This document shows, piece by piece, positions 20,053 through 28,429 of a stretch of 64,000 nucleotides of DNA (its first letter is position 1; each line of letters begins with the position of its first letter). Position numbers and translations under genes: made by a program. The notes under the pieces were generated by a model, which was given only the letters and a program-made list of their open reading frames with translations, made no database searches and was not told the DNA's origin. This DNA comes from Arcicella aquatica (lineage in GTDB: Bacteria > Bacteroidota > Bacteroidia > Cytophagales > Spirosomataceae): assembly GCF_034928825.1 (NCBI RefSeq), contig NZ_JAYFUL010000003.1, positions 124,001 to 188,000 of the forward strand. The letters are read 5' to 3'.

Positions 20053-22101
20053 TTATTTATCTAAAGGCATTTCTACTGCCTCTTTCCAGATATATTTGTT
20101 AAACCAAATCCAGTTGTGCCACATCGCCGCTAGGCGTTCTTTGGGTTTAGTAATTCCGTGTCCGAAACCTTTGTAAACAATCAGTTTTGAAGGAATACCT
20201 CTGTCTTGAAGACCCTGTAATAACTCATAAGCATTTGAAATCGGTACTCTTCTATCTAATTCTCCATGCTGAATCAGTGTTGGTGTACTAGCATTATTGA
20301 TGTTGGTCATCGGAGACGTCTTTAAGTAAACGTCTTTATCGCTCCAAGGGGTTGATTGTAGGTATTGTCTTGTAAAAGGGTGAATGTCAGTACTCACATA
20401 ATATGTTACCCAATTTGAAATGCCTGCACCTACCGAAATGGCTTTGAAAACATTGGTATTGGTCGTTAAAAATGCTGAAATGTATCCACCTTGGCTCCAA
20501 CCCATTGACCCCATCCGAGTGGTATCAACAATGCCTTTGCTTTTTAAATAATCAACACCCGACATTACATCCCACATATCGCCAACACCCAAATTTCTAA
20601 CATTCAACGAACGAAAAGCTTCACCATATCCAGCAGAACCTCGATAATTCGGACGAAGTACTAAAGCGCCTTTTTCCAGAAATTGCAAGATAGGATAAAC
20701 GCTTCCACCTGGTGTTGGTGTAGGCACATCAACGCCCGTTGGACCACCATGAATCAATACTAATAAAGGATATTTCTTGGTAGGGTCATAATTTTTGGGT
20801 TTATGCAAAATACCCTCAATCTCTGCCCCGTCTTTACTTTTCCATTTTATTACTTCACTACTAGCCGTTTGCCAACTAGCAATCTGAGCATTCATGTTAG
20901 TTAATGCTGTAAATTTCAAATCAGCTATTTCACCAATTTGTATATCAAAAAGGCTATCATAATTTCTCCCTAAAAAGGCAACTTGTTTAGCATCTTTTGA
21001 AAAACTTGGACTAGCTATCAAATCAAATTTAGCCTGAATTTCTTTTACTTTGCCCGTTATATTATCTGCCAAAAACAATTTCATTTTGGTCTTTTGTGAA
21101 GCTGTAAAATAAATGCCCTCATTTGCCCATTCTATTACATTAATGTTTTCATCAAAATCAGAAACCCATGATTTTGATGTTTTTGTCGCTAAATCAATAC
21201 TAAATGTTTTTGAGTTTTTATAGTAATTAGAAATAGTGTCGCTTAGCGAAGTAGCATAAAGAATGCTTTTAGAGTCTGGTGACCATGTTTCTAAAAAATC
21301 TCCCCCAACATTACTTACTAAAAGGCTTTTCTTTTTAGTAGAAACGTCTATAAAAGAAATATCTGCATGAGCATTTGACTGAATTAAAGGATTGGGTTGA
21401 TGTGTGAAAGCAATCTTAGCACCATCGGGCGACCATTTGAAATAGGTTACCGTAAAATCGCCTTGGGTTAATCTGCGAGGTTTAGGTAGGGTAATACAAG
21501 TTTTAGTCGAATCTTTTGAATCATAACAAGGCTTTTCGTTGGGTGACGGAAATAAATCTGTTGAAAAATCTACCAGCCATAAATGAGAAAGTTTAAATTC
21601 TTCATCATCTACCTCAAAGCCCCCATATCGTTCTTTTTTTGATTTTAGGCTTTTTGAATCTTTTTCGGTGATAGAAATCGCCAAAGTTTTACCATCTGGC
21701 GACCAGCTAAAGCTATTAATTCCTTCATCTTCTTTGGTTATTTGTTGTGCTTCTCCACCGTCAGCTCTGATGACATAAATTTGATTTTTATCTCCTCTGT
21801 CTGCTAAAAAAGCAATCCATTTACTATCAGGCGACCAACTAGCAGCTACGCTATTCCCCTTTAGTGTTCTGGTTAATTGAAAGGGCGTTTGCTTGTTTTT
21901 AGATAACCACAACTCTGTGTCATAATTATTCTCTTTCCAGTCTGCTGTTGTAACCGAAAAAACAACATTTTTCCCATCTGGTGAAATAACAGGATTCGCT
22001 ACATTTCGTAAAGACAGGTAATCTTCAAATGTTAAACTACTATTTTTTTGAGCAAATGTACTCAGAGAAAGTAAAAGTAAAATAATGACATTTTTTTTCA
22101 T
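20053..22101 (-). CDS. Secreted S9-family prolyl-oligopeptidase-like serine peptidase
   Basis: A 682-residue protein with a signal peptide (MKKNVIILLLLSLSTFA), a beta-propeller region rich in WSPDGK/WSPDSK repeats (TolB/DPP-like blades, about residues 30-400), and a C-terminal alpha/beta-hydrolase domain. The nucleophile is Ser536 in GWSQGG, with Asp616 (GELDRRVP) and His648 (GFGHG) completing the triad. This layout fits acylaminoacyl/dipeptidyl peptidases of family S9, which cut short peptides. It lies 56 nt upstream of the secreted metalloprotease on the same strand and is divergent from the EamA transporter. Confidence 0.93.
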   Translation of the reverse strand: MKKNVIILLLLSLSTFAQKNSSLTFEDYLSLRNVANPVISPDGKNVVFSVTTADWKENNYDTELWLSKNKQTPFQLTRTLKGNSVAASWSPDSKWIAFLADRGDKNQIYVIRADGGEAQQITKEDEGINSFSWSPDGKTLAISITEKDSKSLKSKKERYGGFEVDDEEFKLSHLWLVDFSTDLFPSPNEKPCYDSKDSTKTCITLPKPRRLTQGDFTVTYFKWSPDGAKIAFTHQPNPLIQSNAHADISFIDVSTKKKSLLVSNVGGDFLETWSPDSKSILYATSLSDTISNYYKNSKTFSIDLATKTSKSWVSDFDENINVIEWANEGIYFTASQKTKMKLFLADNITGKVKEIQAKFDLIASPSFSKDAKQVAFLGRNYDSLFDIQIGEIADLKFTALTNMNAQIASWQTASSEVIKWKSKDGAEIEGILHKPKNYDPTKKYPLLVLIHGGPTGVDVPTPTPGGSVYPILQFLEKGALVLRPNYRGSAGYGEAFRSLNVRNLGVGDMWDVMSGVDYLKSKGIVDTTRMGSMGWSQGGYISAFLTTNTNVFKAISVGAGISNWVTYYVSTDIHPFTRQYLQSTPWSDKDVYLKTSPMTNINNASTPTLIQHGELDRRVPISNAYELLQGLQDRGIPSKLIVYKGFGHGITKPKERLAAMWHNWIWFNKYIWKEAVEMPLDK

Positions 22102-22168
22102 GGAGGTTGATTGATGAATAGTTTGTTTTTACAGTTTAAATATCGTAAAAAAACGCCAATTTTGTGTC

Positions 22169-23095
22169 ATGAATAATCAAAATCAACCACTTAAAATTTG
22201 GGCAGGACTAATTACGCTTTACTTAGTTTGGGGTTCTACTTATCTAGCGTTGCGGTTTGTTGTAGAAACCGTTCCATCAATGATGGCCTCTGGTTTTAGA
22301 AATCTAATAGCGGGCACTATACTTTTTCTTTTTTCTATCGTTAGTAAAAAGTATCAGAAGCCTTCGCGTAAAATGTTGGTCACTTGCTTTTTTACTGGCT
22401 TTTTGATGCTATGCTTTGGTAATGGATTATTCACCATAGCTGCCAAATGGATGCCTTCAAGCTACTCAGCCTTGTTTTCAGCCTTGGGACCTGTTATGTT
22501 GGTTTCTTTACTTTGGGTATTCAATCATGAAAAACCAAAACCGAAAGTAATTGCCGGGGCATTGTTGGGCATTGTTGGTGTAGGAATCTTGATGAGTTTG
22601 AAAACATTAGCCCTAAAAGGCTTTGAACAATATTATGGATTAGGCGTTTTATTCCTGTTCTTGGCTACTTCAGCTTGGAATATAGGGGTGGTAATCGTCA
22701 AAAAAGCAAAAATATTTAATTATCACGCTTCCCAGATTTCGGGAATGCAAATGATGACGGGGGGGATTATTTCCTTGATTATCAGCTTAGGATTAGGAGA
22801 ATTTAGTCATTTTGATATTACCAATATCCAACCCAAAGCATATTTATCTTTTATTTATTTAGTAGTTTTTGGATCTACTTTGGCTTTTCTAATTTTTAAC
22901 TGGTTATCAAAAGTAACTTCTCCAACCTTGGTTGCTACTTATACGTATGTCAATCCGTTAGTAGCCATGGTATTGGGTTCATTGTTTGCAGGCGAAAGCC
23001 TACATCCATTAATGCTTTTGGCAGGGGGTATCATTATTACAGCTGTGATTTTGATTACTACTGCCAAAAACAAAGCTATTACAAAAAATACATAA
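22169..23095 (+). CDS. EamA-family (DMT superfamily) transporter
   Basis: A 308-residue protein with about ten hydrophobic helices arranged as two EamA repeats. The first begins WAGLITLYLVWGSTYLALRF and the second is near residues 155-295, with GSTLAFLIFNWLSKV and VNPLVAMVLGSLFAGE, hallmarks of the RhaT/YdcZ-like drug/metabolite exporter group. It probably exports small metabolites or amino acids across the inner membrane. It is divergent from the S9 peptidase (67-nt gap) and 37 nt upstream of the esterase gene, so the two + genes may be co-transcribed. Confidence 0.92.
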   Translation: MNNQNQPLKIWAGLITLYLVWGSTYLALRFVVETVPSMMASGFRNLIAGTILFLFSIVSKKYQKPSRKMLVTCFFTGFLMLCFGNGLFTIAAKWMPSSYSALFSALGPVMLVSLLWVFNHEKPKPKVIAGALLGIVGVGILMSLKTLALKGFEQYYGLGVLFLFLATSAWNIGVVIVKKAKIFNYHASQISGMQMMTGGIISLIISLGLGEFSHFDITNIQPKAYLSFIYLVVFGSTLAFLIFNWLSKVTSPTLVATYTYVNPLVAMVLGSLFAGESLHPLMLLAGGIIITAVILITTAKNKAITKNT

Positions 23096-23132
23096 CATCA
23101 TTATCAAATTTTTACCTTTCAAAACCAATCGT

Positions 23133-24047
23133 ATGAAAAAAATCATTTTAACATTTTCTTTTTTATGCTGCATGAAGTACGCACAGGCACAACAAGAAAT
23201 GCCATTGTATCCAAATGGTGTTCCGAATTCGAAACAAGTACCTAATGCCCAAAAATCTGTTACTGATAAAAACTGTGTACTTAGAATTTCAGAAGTAACC
23301 GTTCCTACCTTAACCGTCTATCCTGCTGATGCCGACAAAGCAAATGGTACTGCCGTAATTATTTGTCCGGGTGGAGGTTATACTATTTTAGCTGCAAGTC
23401 ACGAAGGGTCAGATGTGGCGAGTGTATTTAATAAAATGGGTGTAACAGCTTTTGTATTAAAATATAGATTACCCAATAGTGATGCACAAATTGATAAATC
23501 GATTGCTCCCTTACAAGATGCACAACAAGCACTAAGAACAGTTCGGAAAGATGCTGCAAAGTATGGTATTAATCCTAGTAAAATAGGCATAATGGGCTTT
23601 TCAGCGGGCGGCCACTTGGCTTCAACCGCAGGAACACATTTTAATAAACAAGTAGGAGAGGTGACGAGCGAAGTTTCTGTCCGTCCTGATTTTATGATTT
23701 TGGGTTATCCTGTTATTACTTTTAAGGACTTTGGACATGCAGGTTCAAGAATCAATTTAATTGGTAAAACGCCTGACCAAGCTTTGATTGATGAATATTC
23801 AAATGAATTGCATGTTACTGCCGAAACGCCTCCTACTTTTTTAGTACATGCTGGTGATGATACAGCGGTGCCTGTTAGAAACTCTTTAGAGTTTTACCAA
23901 GGCTTACAAAAAAATGGGGTATTGGCTGAATTAGTAATTTATCCTAAGGGGGGGCACGGATTTGGTTTGAACAATAAAACCACCAAAGAGAAATGGATGG
24001 ATAATGTGAAAAACTGGATGGATTCGTTGGGTTTACTTAGCAAATAG
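23133..24047 (+). CDS. Secreted alpha/beta-hydrolase, BD-FAE-like esterase
   Basis: A 304-residue protein with a signal peptide (about residues 1-19, ending YAQA). It shows the oxyanion-hole region CPGGGYTILAASHEG, nucleophile Ser157 in GFSAGGH, Asp243 in HAGDDTAVP and His275 in GGHGFG. This is the arrangement of BD-FAE/acetyl-xylan-esterase-like hydrolases that remove acetyl or feruloyl groups from plant polysaccharides. No polysaccharide-utilisation locus (SusCD) surrounds it, so the substrate is open. A hairpin follows the stop. Confidence 0.88.
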   Translation: MKKIILTFSFLCCMKYAQAQQEMPLYPNGVPNSKQVPNAQKSVTDKNCVLRISEVTVPTLTVYPADADKANGTAVIICPGGGYTILAASHEGSDVASVFNKMGVTAFVLKYRLPNSDAQIDKSIAPLQDAQQALRTVRKDAAKYGINPSKIGIMGFSAGGHLASTAGTHFNKQVGEVTSEVSVRPDFMILGYPVITFKDFGHAGSRINLIGKTPDQALIDEYSNELHVTAETPPTFLVHAGDDTAVPVRNSLEFYQGLQKNGVLAELVIYPKGGHGFGLNNKTTKEKWMDNVKNWMDSLGLLSK

Positions 24048-24060
24048 CTTTTGTAATCAG

Positions 24061-24094
24061 CCGTGAACTTTAGCTTATGCTCTTTAGTTCACGG
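24061..24094. terminator. Hairpin between convergent esterase and GT2 genes
   Basis: CCGTGAACT (24061-24069) and AGTTCACGG (24086-24094) form a perfect 9-bp stem between the + strand esterase and the - strand glycosyltransferase. It probably ends transcription in both directions, although the T runs are short. Confidence 0.65.
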
Positions 24095-24118
24095 TTGAAA
24101 ATATCATTCAAATTAGGC

Positions 24119-25114
24119 TTAGCGAAATATTAAATCAATATTATCGCTGGGCTTAATTTTATAAAAGCCTTTGATTTTGAAGATAGTCTTCCAGAAAAAC
24201 TTTAGAAAGACCAATGTTTTTAAAGCAAATATTTTCTGACTTCTCAATTCAGAAAATGGATTTCTAAGCTTAGAAATATTCACGGATATCTTCCATAAGT
24301 AAAAGAAGATAGCCAGCGTTACATAATGTAAAATAAGTAAAAGATAAAAGCCTATACCATATTCTTTCCGAATCCACAATAAATTAGAAACCTGCATTTG
24401 TGTGCCAAATCGGTTGATAGGCGAAATATTAGTTCTTCTAAAAGGCGAATCTTTTTCGAGGTGAATAAATTTAATGTCTTCTGAACAACATATTTTTCCT
24501 GCTTTTCTTAGCCTACCAGCCCATTCGAAATCTTCGGCATACATAAAGAAATCTTCATCCATTTTGCCTACTTTTTCTACTGTTTTGCGAGCAATCAGCA
24601 TAAAAGCTCCACAACATAATTCTGATTGGTTAGGGTCTTGAAATTGAGGTTCGGGAAATAGTTTGTCTAAATATTTGTTAAAAGAATTAGGAGCAATAAT
24701 CAAGAATTTCAAAAACTCATTCCTATTCCTGAAATAAGGCATTTTTACTAAATCAGCCGTTACTTGAATACCTCCAATGACAGAAACTTCTGGTTGAGAT
24801 TTAAGCAATTGCCAAGCTTTAAAGATAGCATTGTCGAATAAGAGCGTATCTGCATTTAATAATAAAAAATAATCACCTTGGGCAACGGATATTCCTTGGT
24901 TATTCCCTCTTGAAAAACCTGAATTATATTTACTAGCAACCCAAACGATTTCTGGATGAACAGATTTAATAATACTTTCTGAAGCGTCCTGAGAATCATT
25001 ATCCACCACCACTACTTCATAATTAATATCCTGCGTAAATTTTTTAATAGAGCTTATGCAATTAACTGTTAATTCTGCTGACTTATAATTAATAATGATA
25101 ACCGAAACATCCAT
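24119..25114 (-). CDS. Family 2 glycosyltransferase (rhamnosyltransferase-like)
   Basis: A 331-residue GT-A fold enzyme. It starts DVSVIIINYKSAELTVNCI, has VVVDNDSQDAS (nucleotide-binding Asp) and LLLNADT as the DxD-like region, then a likely acceptor/catalytic region EDFEWAGRLRKAGK (ED, W). A hydrophobic stretch (about residues 257-275) suggests a membrane-attached C-terminal part. It probably adds a sugar to a surface polysaccharide or lipid. It stands alone. Its upstream region contains the solitary CRISPR-like repeat and a possible -7 box. Confidence 0.9.
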   Translation of the reverse strand: MDVSVIIINYKSAELTVNCISSIKKFTQDINYEVVVVDNDSQDASESIIKSVHPEIVWVASKYNSGFSRGNNQGISVAQGDYFLLLNADTLLFDNAIFKAWQLLKSQPEVSVIGGIQVTADLVKMPYFRNRNEFLKFLIIAPNSFNKYLDKLFPEPQFQDPNQSELCCGAFMLIARKTVEKVGKMDEDFFMYAEDFEWAGRLRKAGKICCSEDIKFIHLEKDSPFRRTNISPINRFGTQMQVSNLLWIRKEYGIGFYLLLILHYVTLAIFFYLWKISVNISKLRNPFSELRSQKIFALKTLVFLKFFWKTIFKIKGFYKIKPSDNIDLIFR

Positions 25115-25232
25115 GCGATACTGGGTTGTTGAAAATTTTCATAAAATTATTTTTGATTAAATAAGATTAGATAAATTTTAATCTTATCAATCAAAAGTGA
25201 TTGCTTATGGACTACATTCAAAAAAATGAATA

Positions 25233-25240
25233 CAAATATA
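25233..25240 (-). promoter_or_regulatory. Possible -7 promoter box for the GT2 gene, next to the lone CRISPR-like repeat
   Basis: On the - strand the bases read TATATTTG, matching TAnnTTTG. The -33 region would fall inside the lone CRISPR-like repeat (25243-25270), where I see no good TTG at the right spacing. If real, it leaves a 5' leader of about 110 nt before the GT2 start at 25114. Confidence 0.35.
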
Positions 25241-25242
25241 AT

Positions 25243-25270
25243 GTTTCAATTCCACTTGAAACGATTAAAG
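25243..25270 (-). repeat. Solitary degenerate CRISPR repeat on the - strand
   Basis: Read on the - strand this is CTTTAATCGTTTCAAGTGG followed by AATTGAAAC, 28 nt. Compared with the array 2 repeat it lacks one T and has two substitutions at GTACC. The 16 bases at its 3' end, including the ATTGAAAC handle and the final C, are intact. No second repeat flanks it. It sits in the 449-nt gap 25115-25563, upstream of and in the same orientation as the GT2 gene. Confidence 0.85.
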
Positions 25271-25317
25271 CAACGAAATAAGTATTAATAGAGAAGAGGA
25301 AAACCAAGGACACAAAA

Positions 25318-25345
25318 AAGCCCGATGCCACAGACATCAGGCTTT
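25318..25345 (-). terminator. Terminator downstream of the rpsP-rimM-trmD cluster
   Basis: AAGCCCGATG (25318-25327) pairs with CATCAGGCTT (25335-25344) with one mismatch. On the - strand it is followed by TTTTTGTGTCC. It lies about 220 nt after the trmD stop. The intervening bases 25346-25563 hold no ORF; a short untranslated tail or small RNA ending here is possible but unproven. Confidence 0.7.
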
Positions 25346-25563
25346 CTAAATATAATCCTTACTTTATTTAATGTTATTGTCTTTGTTTTTCTATTTTAAT
25401 TGCTTCACCCTCTTGTTTTTCTCTTCGTTACAAAAATAATAAAAAATCCAAATAAATAAACATATAATACAATTATTTGTAAGAAATATTTATTTTTTTG
25501 GGTTTTAGCCTCTCTTTTCATCATTTAGACAAAAAATAGCCCTAAAACCGCTCTTATTTTGCA

Positions 25564-26250
25564 CTATAGACCGCTTTTTGCATACAAATCTGGTCTTCTA
25601 GTCTTAGTTCGTTCAATAGATTGCTCGAATCTCCATTCATTTATCTTAGCTTCATGACCAGATAAAAGGACAGGAGGAACGCCAACGCCTTCAAATTCGG
25701 CAGGACGTGTATAGACTGGAGGTGCTAAAAGATTATCTTGAAAGGAATCAGTCAAGGCTGAAGTTTCATCATTCAATACCCCCGGAATCAATCGGATAAT
25801 AGCGTCAGCACAAACCGCTGCTGCTAATTCGCCACCAGAAAGTACATAATCACCGATAGAAATTTCTTTGGTGATAAACATATCTCTAACCCTTTGGTCA
25901 ACACCTTTATAGTGTCCGCAAAGAAATAACAGATTGCCTTGAAGCGAAAGTTGATTAGCAGTTTGTTGGTTGAACGTTTCACCATCAGGCGTCATGTAAA
26001 TCACTTCATCGTAATGTCTTTCGCTTTGCAAATGTCTGATACAACGTGCAATCGGCTCGACACTCATTACCATGCCAGCACCGCCTCCAAAAGCATAATC
26101 ATCTACTTGACGTTGTTTAGAAAGAGAGTAATCTCTTAAATCATGTAAAACAACTTCTACATGACCAGCCTCTTGTCCACGTTTTAAAATTGAATGAGCA
26201 AAAAAGCTTTCCATCAATTTTGGTACTACAGAAATAATATCTATTCGCAT
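25564..26250 (-). CDS. trmD: tRNA (guanine-N1)-methyltransferase TrmD
   Basis: A 228-residue protein of the usual TrmD length. It methylates G37 of tRNAs using S-adenosylmethionine and forms a trefoil-knot dimer. Visible motifs are the N-terminal MRIDIISVVPKLMESFF, the conserved VDDYAFGGGAGMV, FLCGHYKGVDQRV and the knot signature IGDYVLSGGELAA. It is the last gene of the conserved rpsP-rimM-trmD cluster, 15 nt after rimM. The C-terminal part (RRPDLY) is also typical. Confidence 0.98.
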   Translation of the reverse strand: MRIDIISVVPKLMESFFAHSILKRGQEAGHVEVVLHDLRDYSLSKQRQVDDYAFGGGAGMVMSVEPIARCIRHLQSERHYDEVIYMTPDGETFNQQTANQLSLQGNLLFLCGHYKGVDQRVRDMFITKEISIGDYVLSGGELAAAVCADAIIRLIPGVLNDETSALTDSFQDNLLAPPVYTRPAEFEGVGVPPVLLSGHEAKINEWRFEQSIERTKTRRPDLYAKSGL

Positions 26251-26265
26251 GGTAGTTTTTTGAAA

Positions 26266-26793
26266 TTAATCTTCCAAATACACTTCTAACAACCCTTCTG
26301 GTAAATTTACATGAAGGATTTTTTGCGCTTTTTCCGCTTGCAATACAATTTCATCAATTACCGGAATCAACACTTCTTTGCCTTTGTAATCCATCACCAA
26401 CAAATCTTGCGCTTGCATTGAATGGACAGTTTGTACAGTACCTAAATTTCCTAGATTTTTGTCAATTATCTGAAAGCCAATGATTTCATGGTAATAGAAT
26501 TGGTCGCTATCCAGTTCTGGTAGTTCTTCTAATGGTAAAAAAGCCTGTAGGTTAATCATTAATTCTGCTTTTTCAAAAGAGTCTACATCTTCAAAATGCA
26601 CGATAGCACGATTACCCGATAGTCGGTATGATTCTATAAAATAAGGAACCAATTCTCCTTTTACTTCCAAGAAAAGGCTTTCTAAATCTTCATAATCTTC
26701 AGGAAAATCAACATCCAACCAAAGGATTACTTCGCCTTTTAGTCCGTGAGTTTTTGTGATTTTCCCTAGTTCAAAACAATCTTCTTTAGTCAT
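26266..26793 (-). CDS. rimM: 16S rRNA processing protein RimM
   Basis: A 175-residue protein. RimM binds S19 in the 30S subunit and helps mature its head. The N-terminal RimM barrel (ELGKITKTHGLKGEVILWLD) and the C-terminal PRC-barrel-like part (DLLVMDYKGKEVLIPVIDEI, then VNLPEGLLE) are both seen. I start at MTKEDCFELGK, because an in-frame extension of 34 residues upstream overlaps the terminator hairpin at 26874-26911 and has no family support. It lies between rpsP and trmD. Confidence 0.95.
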   Translation of the reverse strand: MTKEDCFELGKITKTHGLKGEVILWLDVDFPEDYEDLESLFLEVKGELVPYFIESYRLSGNRAIVHFEDVDSFEKAELMINLQAFLPLEELPELDSDQFYYHEIIGFQIIDKNLGNLGTVQTVHSMQAQDLLVMDYKGKEVLIPVIDEIVLQAEKAQKILHVNLPEGLLEVYLED

Positions 26794-26873
26794 TGGTATA
26801 TATTCAGTATCAACTTGATGGCTTGACACTTGATTTTGCTTTGATAAAATGAACAAATGTGTTAAAATAAAAA

Positions 26874-26911
26874 ATGATACAAAACAGCTTATCAAAAGAG
26901 TTTTGTATCAT
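26874..26911 (-). terminator. Hairpin terminator between rpsP and rimM
   Basis: ATGATACAAAAC (26874-26885) and GTTTTGTATCAT (26900-26911) form a perfect 12-bp stem with a 14-nt loop. On the - strand it is followed by TTTTTTATTTT. It sits 26 nt after the rpsP stop, so it probably ends or attenuates rpsP transcription before rimM-trmD. Confidence 0.82.
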
Positions 26912-26936
26912 TTTTATGGAAATTTCTTTGGGAAAA

Positions 26937-27470
26937 TTACTCAGCAGATTCTGTAGTAGCTTCTCCTTCAGCCGCTGGAGCTTCAGTTTCTTCTGCAACA
27001 ACTTCTTCTTCAACAGTATTTTTCTTAGCAATTGCAGCAGCACGAGCAGCATTGATTTCAGTTTCTCTTGCCATACGAGCAGCTTTATCAGCAGCTTTAG
27101 TAGCTTCAAGACCGTCAGTTTTACCAGTGATTTTTAAATCTTTGCTAGTTTTCCAGTCGTTGAATTTAGAGTCAGCAATTTCTTGAGAAATAGCACCTTT
27201 GTTAACACCCACTTGCAAGTGTTTTTTCAACAATATACCTTTATATGACAAAATTGCACGAGTAGTATCTGTTGGTTGAGCACCGTTTAAAACCCATTTC
27301 AAAGCGCTATCTTCGTTCAAGTTGATTGAAGCAGGGTTTGTGTTTGGATTGTACGTTCCGATTTTCTCAATGAATTTACCGTCACGTGGAGCTCTTGCGT
27401 CAGCAATAACGATGTCGTACATCGCTAATTTTTTACGTCCACGACGTGCTAATCTAATTTTAACAGCCAT
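26937..27470 (-). CDS. rpsP: Small ribosomal subunit protein bS16 with C-terminal extension
   Basis: A 177-residue bS16. The first about 85 residues are the conserved core (MAVKIRLARRGRKKLAMYDI, then KIGTYNPNTNPASI and ALKWVLNGAQPTDT). The remaining about 90 residues form a charged, Ala/Glu/Lys-rich tail, as is usual in Bacteroidota, where bS16 is about twice the enterobacterial length (about 82 residues). It is the first gene of rpsP-rimM-trmD, and a strong promoter lies upstream. Confidence 0.97.
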   Translation of the reverse strand: MAVKIRLARRGRKKLAMYDIVIADARAPRDGKFIEKIGTYNPNTNPASINLNEDSALKWVLNGAQPTDTTRAILSYKGILLKKHLQVGVNKGAISQEIADSKFNDWKTSKDLKITGKTDGLEATKAADKAARMARETEINAARAAAIAKKNTVEEEVVAEETEAPAAEGEATTESAE

Positions 27471-27532
27471 TTTTTATTTACGTTTTAGTGAAGGAACCCG
27501 TCCTTCGGTTATGGTATTTGTAAATTGGAGTG

Positions 27533-27562
27533 CAAAGATAGTTAAAATTAAAGATTTTACAA
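27533..27562 (-). promoter_or_regulatory. Bacteroidota-type promoter of rpsP
   Basis: On the - strand TTG (27560-27562) is followed after exactly 19 nt by TATCTTTG (27533-27540). This matches the Bacteroidota sigma-ABfr consensus TTG-N19-TAnnTTTG. Transcription would start near 27527, giving a leader of about 57 nt. The rest of the 355-nt gap 27471-27825 is AT-rich, and I recognise nothing else in it. Confidence 0.75.
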
Positions 27563-27825
27563 TGATTTGATTGACAAAATATTTTAGAATAACTAAAAAG
27601 AATGCAATTGCCTTGAGAATCGATTTTCTTAAAAATAAATAATTGTATTTTTAAGATATTTATTTTTAATTTACTTTGATTTGGATTTTTTATCATACTA
27701 TTTATTACTGCACTGACTTACATGGTGGCTAATAAGTAGTTTAGCAAATAATAATGCAATTTTTTGCAATATAAATGTAATTTTACGTTCAATACTGAAT
27801 TATAAACAAAACTTAAATTAAATAC

Positions 27826-28374
27826 ATGAAAAGAAGAGACGCAATTGCTAAAATGGCTTTGGCGATGGGAGGAATCCTTTCGGCAAGTACTTTGGCAACA
27901 GTTTTGGAAGGCTGTAAATCAAGCAGCTCGGCAGAAGCAACAGCCCTAAGTTTTTCGCCTGAGGAAAGTGCAATGATTGCAGAAATTGCTGAGATTATTT
28001 TACCCCGTACACAAACACCAGGAGCAATTGATGCTAAAGTACCAGAGTTTATCCAAATGATGGTGAAGGACTGTTATAAAGAAGACCAACAAAAAGCTTT
28101 TTTTGCAGGCTTAACTAAATTAGATGAGGATTCTAAAAAAGCCAATGGTACTGAATTTTCAAAAGCAACACCAGCACAAAAATTAGCGTTGATTAAAGCA
28201 GAAGATTCAGCAAAAGAGCGCTCTGAGTTTTGGAAAACAATGAAGGATTTGACGATTTTGGGATACTTTACTTCTGAGCCAGGTGCAACAAAAGCACTAG
28301 CATATTTGGAAGTTCCGGGTAAATATGAGCCCATTAAATTAGAAAAAGGACAAAAAGCTTGGGCAATGAGCTAG
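27826..28374 (+). CDS. Gluconate 2-dehydrogenase subunit 3 family protein
   Basis: A 182-residue protein with an N-terminal export signal of Tat-like character (KRRDAIAKMALAMGGILSAS) and a possible lipobox Cys (LEGCKSS, about residue 30). The rest (ESAMIAEIAEIILPRTQTPG, then VPEFIQMMVKDCY) fits the gluconate_2-dh3 family, the small subunit of membrane-bound sugar dehydrogenases. It is 55 nt upstream of the GMC flavoprotein, its expected catalytic partner, and may carry it across the membrane through the Tat signal. No cytochrome c subunit is adjacent. Confidence 0.9.
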   Translation: MKRRDAIAKMALAMGGILSASTLATVLEGCKSSSSAEATALSFSPEESAMIAEIAEIILPRTQTPGAIDAKVPEFIQMMVKDCYKEDQQKAFFAGLTKLDEDSKKANGTEFSKATPAQKLALIKAEDSAKERSEFWKTMKDLTILGYFTSEPGATKALAYLEVPGKYEPIKLEKGQKAWAMS

Positions 28375-28429
28375 TTGTTTTTTAGAAAAGATGTCACAAA
28401 TAATTCATTAATTTCAAATCAATATCAAA

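Noticed and set aside
25346..25563. Possible small RNA after trmD
   Set aside because: It has a terminator, but no promoter that meets the consensus spacing and no known RNA fold that I could recognise; kept only as a remark under the terminator.
26794..26895. 34-residue N-terminal extension of RimM
   Set aside because: It overlaps the rpsP terminator, is not RimM-like, and starts inside the hairpin.
26810..27137. Leucine/lysine-rich or Ser/Phe-rich frames over the rpsP tail
   Set aside because: Out-of-frame shadows of the repetitive bS16 C-terminal extension.
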